Origin: Pseudomonas lijiangensis
Lineage (GTDB): Bacteria; Pseudomonadota; Gammaproteobacteria; Pseudomonadales; Pseudomonadaceae
Assembly: GCF_018968705.1 (NCBI RefSeq)
Contig: NZ_CP076668.1
Location: 2,057,001 to 2,121,000 of the forward strand
Length of the DNA: 64,000 nt
Direction of reading: 5' to 3'
Shown here one piece after another: positions 59,585-64,000 of the stretch. The notes under the pieces were generated by a model. It did not search any database. It saw only the letters and a list, made by a program, of their open reading frames with translations, and had not been told where the DNA came from. Every line of letters begins with the position of its first letter. Position 1 is the stretch's first letter. The position numbers and the translations under genes are program-made.

Positions 59585-62326
59585 TTACTCGGTTTCCTGC
59601 TCAAACACCCCACCGGTTTTCACCGCTGGCTTGCTGACATTCACCGAGTTCAGTGCAGAACGTGGCAGCGGGTTGCTGGTGGTAGTCGAGAGTTCCTGAC
59701 GGAACGGGTTGACCAGCTTGGCGTTCAGGCGGATGTCCTGAGACGAACTGCCCAGCGACAGGTTGAAAGTGTCGGCATCCACCACCCACTTCTTGGCGTT
59801 GACGTCGTAGTAAGCCAGCGAGCGATCGTTGAGCTCGATAGTCACACGCTTGCTTTCACCCGGCTTGAGGAACACCTTCTTGTAGCCCTTGAGCTCCTTG
59901 AGAGCACGCTCGACTTTCGGATTCTGCTGGCCAACATACAACTGCGCGACTTCCGAACCACCGACCTTGCCGGTGTTGGTCAGGTCGAACGAGACCTTGA
60001 TCGGCGTATTGCCCACCGCTACGCCCGGCGTAACGCTGATATTGCTGTAACCGAAGGTGGTGTACGACAGACCATAGCCGAACGGGTAGAGCGGCTTGAT
60101 GCCTTTCTTCTCGTAACCGCGATAACCCAGCAGCAGGTCATCCTTGTAGTCCATTTCCTTGAGCGTACCCTCGTTGTCGAATTTCGGGAAAGACGCATAG
60201 GCCGGGTTGTCTTCGATATTGCGCTCGATACTGATAGGCAGCTTGCCCGACGGGTTGACCTTGCCGAACAGGATTTCGGCCAGCGCCTGACCACCGTTCT
60301 GGCCCGGATAGAACGCATGCAGTGCCACCGGAACCTGATCGATCCAGTCGCTCATTTTCAGGGCGGTACCGCCGTACATGGTCACCACGGTATTGGGGTT
60401 GACCTTGGCGATGTTCTGGATCAGTTCATTCTGGAACTCAGGCAGATCGAAGCTGTGGTCGAAACCTTCACCTTCGTATTCGGCGCTGTTACCGACGGCT
60501 ACCACTACTGCATCGTAGCCGGACAGATCCTGAGGAGCGTTCAGCGCCGCCCAGCTCAACTGCACGCCTACCAGGCCGCCCATGGTCGACAGGTAACCGG
60601 CACGACGCGAGTATTCGAGCTTCACGTCGTAGCTCTTGCCGGCTTCCAGGTTGATCTTGGCGTATTCAGGAATGGTTGGCGGAATGCTGTTGTCCGGCAG
60701 TGGCTTGCCGTCGCCGTTGTCGATGATTTTCTTGCCATTGACGTACAGGCGCACGGCACCGTCAGCACGAACCTTGAACACCTGCTCGCCGCTCTGGGTC
60801 GGGGTGATCTTGCCGGTGTAGCGAATCGACGTGGACGAGGTGTCGCCATTGAGCGAACCTGAAGTCGAGCCCTTGCTGGTGTACGGATCGGAGGCTGAGG
60901 TATTGCTGTCGAACGGCAGGTCGGTGTCGTTGGCCCAGTCCAGATCGACATGGCTTTCAGTACGGGTTACTGCTGCATCGCCGGACCAGTTGGCGTTGCT
61001 GAAGTACTCGACCTTCATGCCTTTCACTTCGTCGCCAGCGGTATTGGTGCTGGTCCACGGAGTGGTTTTCGGGTCCAGTGAGAGGCCTTCGATGAATTCG
61101 ACCTTGGCGTTCGGTGCGATCTGCTGCAGGCCGCTCAACTCGCTGACGTAGCGGTTTGCCTGCACGTTGGCGCTGCCGAAACCGGTAGGCGGTGCATATC
61201 TGGCCAGGCTGCCGACCACGGCGATTTTCTTGACCTTCTGCTTGTCCAGCGGCAGCAGATCGTTCTGGTTCTTGAGCAACACGATGCCTTCACGGGCGGC
61301 GTTCAGGGCGACCTTGTTGCTGGTGGCGCTGTTCATGTTGTGGGTGGTCAGCGGCGTCTTGGTGTCGAACTTGTACAGGTAGATCTGCTTCAGGATGCGG
61401 CGGACCTTGTCGTCGATGGTCGCAGCGCTCAGTTCACCGCTGTCCAGATAAGGCTTGAGGATGGTGCTGTTCATCTGGTAGCCCATCATGTCTAGGTCGG
61501 TGCCTGCCTGAGCGGCGTTCAGACCATGGACGACAGCGTTGTAGTCGCTCTGTACGAAGCCCTTGAAGCCCCATTCCTTCTTGAGAATCTGCTTGATCAG
61601 GAGATCGTTTTCACAGGCGAACTCACCGTTCACTTTCTGGAAGGCGCACATCATCATCGCGACGTTGCCGTTCTTGGCAGCCGACTCGAACGCAGGCAGA
61701 GACATCTCGCGCAGTACGCGTTCATCCATGAGCTGGTTCAGGTTGAAACGGTTGCTTTCCTGGTCGTTGGCCGCGTAGTGCTTGGCGTTGGCCCACACTC
61801 CACGTGCCTGGATACCGTTGATGACGCCGGGTGCCAGGCTGGCGCCCAGGAACGGATCTTCACCGGAGAGGTATTCGAACGCACGGCCGCCGTAGGGCAT
61901 GCGATACAGGTTCATGCCCGGGCCGGTGATGAACTGATAGCCGCCAGTGGCGGTGTCATAACCCAGGGCACGGCCCAGGTCGATGGCGCGACGCGGGTTC
62001 CAGGTAGCCGCCAGGTTCGGACCGGACGGATAGACCACGCCCTGATCGTTGCCTTCGCTGGTGTAGCGCACACCGACGCCACCATCGGCACCGTGAATCT
62101 GCGGGATACCGTAGCGGGACAGTGGCTTCACGTCCCAGCCGCCGGTACCACCGATGTAGGCCAGTTTTTCTTCCTGGGTCATCTTGTCCAGAGTCTTTTG
62201 CGCGGCCTTTTCGGCGCGGGCCTCACGAGCTTCCTGCTGAGTGGCGTCGGCAGCGTGCACCTGAGATACAGCCAATGCCAGCAGGGCCAGGGCCGACTGG
62301 GCGCCGATCATTTTCCGTTTGTTCAT
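59585..62326 (-). CDS. Secreted GH3 beta-glucosidase with PA14 domain
   Basis: A 913-residue glycoside hydrolase family 3 enzyme. A signal peptide ends near VHA (residues about 23-26). The N-terminal TIM-barrel domain has YGIPQIHGADGGVGVRY and the nucleophile Asp in KGFVQSDYNAV. It is followed by GREGIVLLKN-like LNAAREGIVLLKNQNDLLPLD, then an inserted PA14 domain (residues about 410-580, including YTGKITPTQSGEQVFKVRADGAVRLYVNG). The C-terminal part holds the alpha/beta sandwich and a fibronectin-III-like end. It probably hydrolyses plant-derived beta-glucosides or oligosaccharides. ATG 62326 has GGAGAG 6 bases upstream. Confidence 0.95.
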   Translation of the reverse strand: MNKRKMIGAQSALALLALAVSQVHAADATQQEAREARAEKAAQKTLDKMTQEEKLAYIGGTGGWDVKPLSRYGIPQIHGADGGVGVRYTSEGNDQGVVYPSGPNLAATWNPRRAIDLGRALGYDTATGGYQFITGPGMNLYRMPYGGRAFEYLSGEDPFLGASLAPGVINGIQARGVWANAKHYAANDQESNRFNLNQLMDERVLREMSLPAFESAAKNGNVAMMMCAFQKVNGEFACENDLLIKQILKKEWGFKGFVQSDYNAVVHGLNAAQAGTDLDMMGYQMNSTILKPYLDSGELSAATIDDKVRRILKQIYLYKFDTKTPLTTHNMNSATSNKVALNAAREGIVLLKNQNDLLPLDKQKVKKIAVVGSLARYAPPTGFGSANVQANRYVSELSGLQQIAPNAKVEFIEGLSLDPKTTPWTSTNTAGDEVKGMKVEYFSNANWSGDAAVTRTESHVDLDWANDTDLPFDSNTSASDPYTSKGSTSGSLNGDTSSTSIRYTGKITPTQSGEQVFKVRADGAVRLYVNGKKIIDNGDGKPLPDNSIPPTIPEYAKINLEAGKSYDVKLEYSRRAGYLSTMGGLVGVQLSWAALNAPQDLSGYDAVVVAVGNSAEYEGEGFDHSFDLPEFQNELIQNIAKVNPNTVVTMYGGTALKMSDWIDQVPVALHAFYPGQNGGQALAEILFGKVNPSGKLPISIERNIEDNPAYASFPKFDNEGTLKEMDYKDDLLLGYRGYEKKGIKPLYPFGYGLSYTTFGYSNISVTPGVAVGNTPIKVSFDLTNTGKVGGSEVAQLYVGQQNPKVERALKELKGYKKVFLKPGESKRVTIELNDRSLAYYDVNAKKWVVDADTFNLSLGSSSQDIRLNAKLVNPFRQELSTTTSNPLPRSALNSVNVSKPAVKTGGVFEQETE

Positions 62327-62817
62327 GCGTCTCTCCAACAACTTGTTCAATAAGGGTTCATGCAGTGAGAAGCGGCGATGGGGTCGCTGACTTCATGACT
62401 TTTCGTTGGGCAACAGTTTCCCGTCACCGCGATTCAAAGTGTTTTAACTTCGAGCGGGTGTTGCTGTTTTATGAAGTTTTTACCCTGTAACTATTATTTG
62501 ATTTTTTCGCTTGATTGATTTCAGAGTGCCACTAGGTGATGGCGCTTTGAAATAACAAAACGAAACAATTAAGACGAAAAGTGCAAATAAAAGTCAAATA
62601 AAAGTGTGCTTTTGTTCGATTTTTTTCATTTTTGACTTTTTTCTTTACAATTTTGGAACTCTTGTTAAACCTACTGGTCGATGGGTTTAAGAATTTTCGA
62701 GCCCTGTCTGCGGGGTCGAAAGCCGCTTGATGGTCGCAGGCTTAGTTGCCAGGCCTGATTCGGTTTCTTGGCCTTGCTTGATGTAACCCTTGAATTTAGT
62801 TAGTTGGAGTATTTGCT
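62327..62817. other. AT-rich divergent promoter region
   Basis: About 490 bases between the beta-glucosidase start and a small exported-protein gene on the other strand. The middle part (about 62470-62680) is strongly AT-rich with oligo-T and oligo-A tracts, suggesting bent promoter DNA or a silencer-binding region. I see no clear operator. Confidence 0.45.
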
Positions 62818-63027
62818 ATGAAGTTGTCGATTTTTGGTGCGGGTGTTGTTCTGGGTATGGCGCTTAGTGGCGCGGTAGTTGCGGCTGAAGCAACGGATGC
62901 AGATGCGACCTCCGGTGCAAGCGACTCCACGGTGATGACCCAGACTCAAGACACCAAGGCTACTCGCAAGCAGAACACCGAAACGACCAAAGGCGGTCGT
63001 CCTCAGAGTTCGACTACTCAGAAATAG
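62818..63027 (+). CDS. Small exported Thr/Ser-rich protein
   Basis: A 69-residue protein with a signal peptide (LSIFGAGVVLGMALSGAVVAAEA, predicted cut near AAEA at residue about 23). The mature part is hydrophilic and rich in Thr, Ser, Asp, Gln and Lys (GRPQSSTTQK at the end), no Cys. A GGAGT binding site is 9 bases before ATG 62818. I recognise no family; it is probably a small periplasmic protein of a Pseudomonas-specific kind. Confidence 0.7.
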   Translation: MKLSIFGAGVVLGMALSGAVVAAEATDADATSGASDSTVMTQTQDTKATRKQNTETTKGGRPQSSTTQK

Positions 63028-63123
63028 TCCGATTGATTGTAAGACGTTTCTGAGCATGGCCTCCCTCGCTATGGGGGAGTGCTGTAGTCTATGCCCCTCC
63101 GATGTGTACAGATTTCCTCCCAA

Positions 63124-64000
63124 ATGCATTCAGAACCCGTCGATGCTACTCAGCTCCTGATTCCCGATGCCGCTCAGGTATGTGCCTGGCTGATGGGCAA
63201 TGCCGGTCTGAAAACCCAGGATCTTGAGCGAGCACAGCGCTTGCAGCAGGAGTCCGAAGGCACAGACCTGCTGGCTCTGTTGACCCGGTTGGGTCTGGTT
63301 TCCGAATTCGAGCTGGCCCGTGCATGGGCCGCTTTATTGAATGCCCCGCTCTTGATGGCCGAATCTGCGCCGCCCTTGCTTGACCCTTTGCCTGCGTTGA
63401 CCGAGCGCTTCATGCGTCATTATCAAGTGGTGCCGGTAGGGTGGAGTGACAACGGTCTGCAGGTGCTGGCGGCGAACCCCGCCGTGTTGTATCCGTTCCA
63501 GGCCATTGCCTATGCCTGCGAAGTGCCGGTCAGTCTGTCTGTGGGGCCGCGCAATGAAGTCGAAACCCTGATCGAGCGCTATTACGGCCAGGGACGTTCG
63601 GCCATGGGCACACTGATTGAAAACCTCGATGAAGACGGCGGTTCGCTGGAAGACATCGAGCATCTCAAGGATCTGGCTTCCGAAGCGCCGGTGATTCGTC
63701 TGGTCAACCTGATCCTGCAGCGTGCAGTCGAACAGCGTGCCTCTGACATTCATATCGAACCCTTCGAGAGCCAGCTCAAGGTGCGTTACCGCATCGATGG
63801 CGTATTGCACGAAGCCGAAGCGCCGCCTTCCAGTTCATCGGCAGCGGTGATTTCCCGGGTCAAGATCATGGCCCGCCTGGACATCGCCGAGCGTCGTTTG
63901 CCTCAGGACGGGCGCATCATGCTGCGCATCCAGGGCAAGGAACTGGACTTGCGGGTTTCCACCGTGCCGACCAGTTTTGGCGAGTCGGTGGTCATGCGTC
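63124..64000 (+). CDS. GspE/PilB-type secretion ATPase (5' part)
   Basis: The first 292 codons of a type II secretion or type IV pilus ATPase; it runs off the window. An N-terminal GspE_N-like domain (residues about 1-150) is followed by SEAPVIRLVNLILQRAVEQRASDIHIEPFESQLKVRYRIDGVL, the family-defining start of the ATPase domain with the ASDIHIEP motif. Then come IMARLDIAERRLPQDGR and VSTVPTSFGESVVMR. Walker A lies beyond the end. ATG 63124 has no clear ribosome binding site, so the start is uncertain. Two of the DIHIEP-type proteins exist in Pseudomonas; the GspE/XcpR assignment fits best. Confidence 0.88.
   Translation, partial: MHSEPVDATQLLIPDAAQVCAWLMGNAGLKTQDLERAQRLQQESEGTDLLALLTRLGLVSEFELARAWAALLNAPLLMAESAPPLLDPLPALTERFMRHYQVVPVGWSDNGLQVLAANPAVLYPFQAIAYACEVPVSLSVGPRNEVETLIERYYGQGRSAMGTLIENLDEDGGSLEDIEHLKDLASEAPVIRLVNLILQRAVEQRASDIHIEPFESQLKVRYRIDGVLHEAEAPPSSSSAAVISRVKIMARLDIAERRLPQDGRIMLRIQGKELDLRVSTVPTSFGESVVMR

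Overview
The window comes from a plant-associated Pseudomonas of the P. syringae complex. It holds a complete Hrp1-type (Hrc/Hrp) type III secretion island with avrE, hrpW and hrpZ relatives. The island is compact: a single hrpS with no hrpR beside it, no neighbouring tRNA or integrase, a foreign metabolic block in its middle, and an acetyltransferase plus a ketoglutarate-semialdehyde-type aldehyde dehydrogenase next to hrpL. This resembles the single-site islands described for P. cichorii and P. viridiflava. The species assignment is inference.

Left flank (1-8.5 kb): two polar amino-acid ABC importers on opposite strands, a gamma-glutamyltransferase-like gene translationally coupled to the first importer, and a SolA-like FAD amino-acid oxidase near the second. 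They look like a scavenging module for gamma-glutamyl or N-methylated amino compounds.

Type III island, part 1 (8.5-26 kb): hrpS; the hrpA-hrpZ-hrpB-hrcJ-hrpD-hrpE operon; the hrpF-hrpG-hrcC-hrpT-hrpV operon; a DspF/AvrF-like chaperone; hrpW with a small unknown gene; then, on the other strand, avrE followed by a SyrP-like Asp/Asn-hydroxylase-family gene. Six HrpL promoters (hrp boxes, GGAACC-N15/16-CCACNNA) can be read directly across the island: before hrpA, hrpF, the chaperone, hrpW, avrE and hrpJ. Two REPIN-like inverted repeat pairs lie between the hrpW unit and the avrE unit.

Inserted block (26.3-38.7 kb): a YkgJ-type Cys-cluster gene, then a tightly coupled minus-strand operon of about 11 genes, mostly with ATGA/GTGA overlaps. 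In transcription order it encodes a Gfo/Idh/MocA dehydrogenase, two paralogous DegT-type PLP aminotransferases around a Nudix hydrolase, an FAD oxidoreductase, a HAD phosphatase, a membrane desaturase, an MTA phosphorylase, a NudK-like GDP-mannose hydrolase, a signal-less periplasmic-binding-protein-fold protein, an MFS transporter and a beta-PGM-like HAD hydrolase. A possible 84-codon gene leads the operon. The set looks like a biosynthesis and export pathway for a small aminated, sugar- or cyclitol-like, possibly nucleotide-derived molecule. I recognise no described pathway with this content; it is the best candidate for a new system here.

Type III island, part 2 (38.9-50.8 kb): the hrpJ-hrcV-hrpQ-hrcN-hrpO-hrpP-hrcQ-hrcR-hrcS-hrcT-hrcU run on the minus strand, pointing into the inserted operon, and hrpL on the plus strand behind a readable sigma-54 promoter. 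hrcQ is one full-length gene here, not split as in P. syringae. HrpS with sigma-54 should drive hrpL, and HrpL should drive the hrp boxes, with HrpV and HrpG tuning HrpS.

Right flank (51-64 kb): aldehyde dehydrogenase, LysR regulator, phosphinothricin-acetyltransferase-like gene and MFS transporter, an SsuABC/TauABC-like importer with a TetR regulator, a block of structured intergenic repeats, a secreted GH3 beta-glucosidase with a PA14 domain, a small exported protein, and the start of a GspE/PilB-type secretion ATPase that runs off the window.
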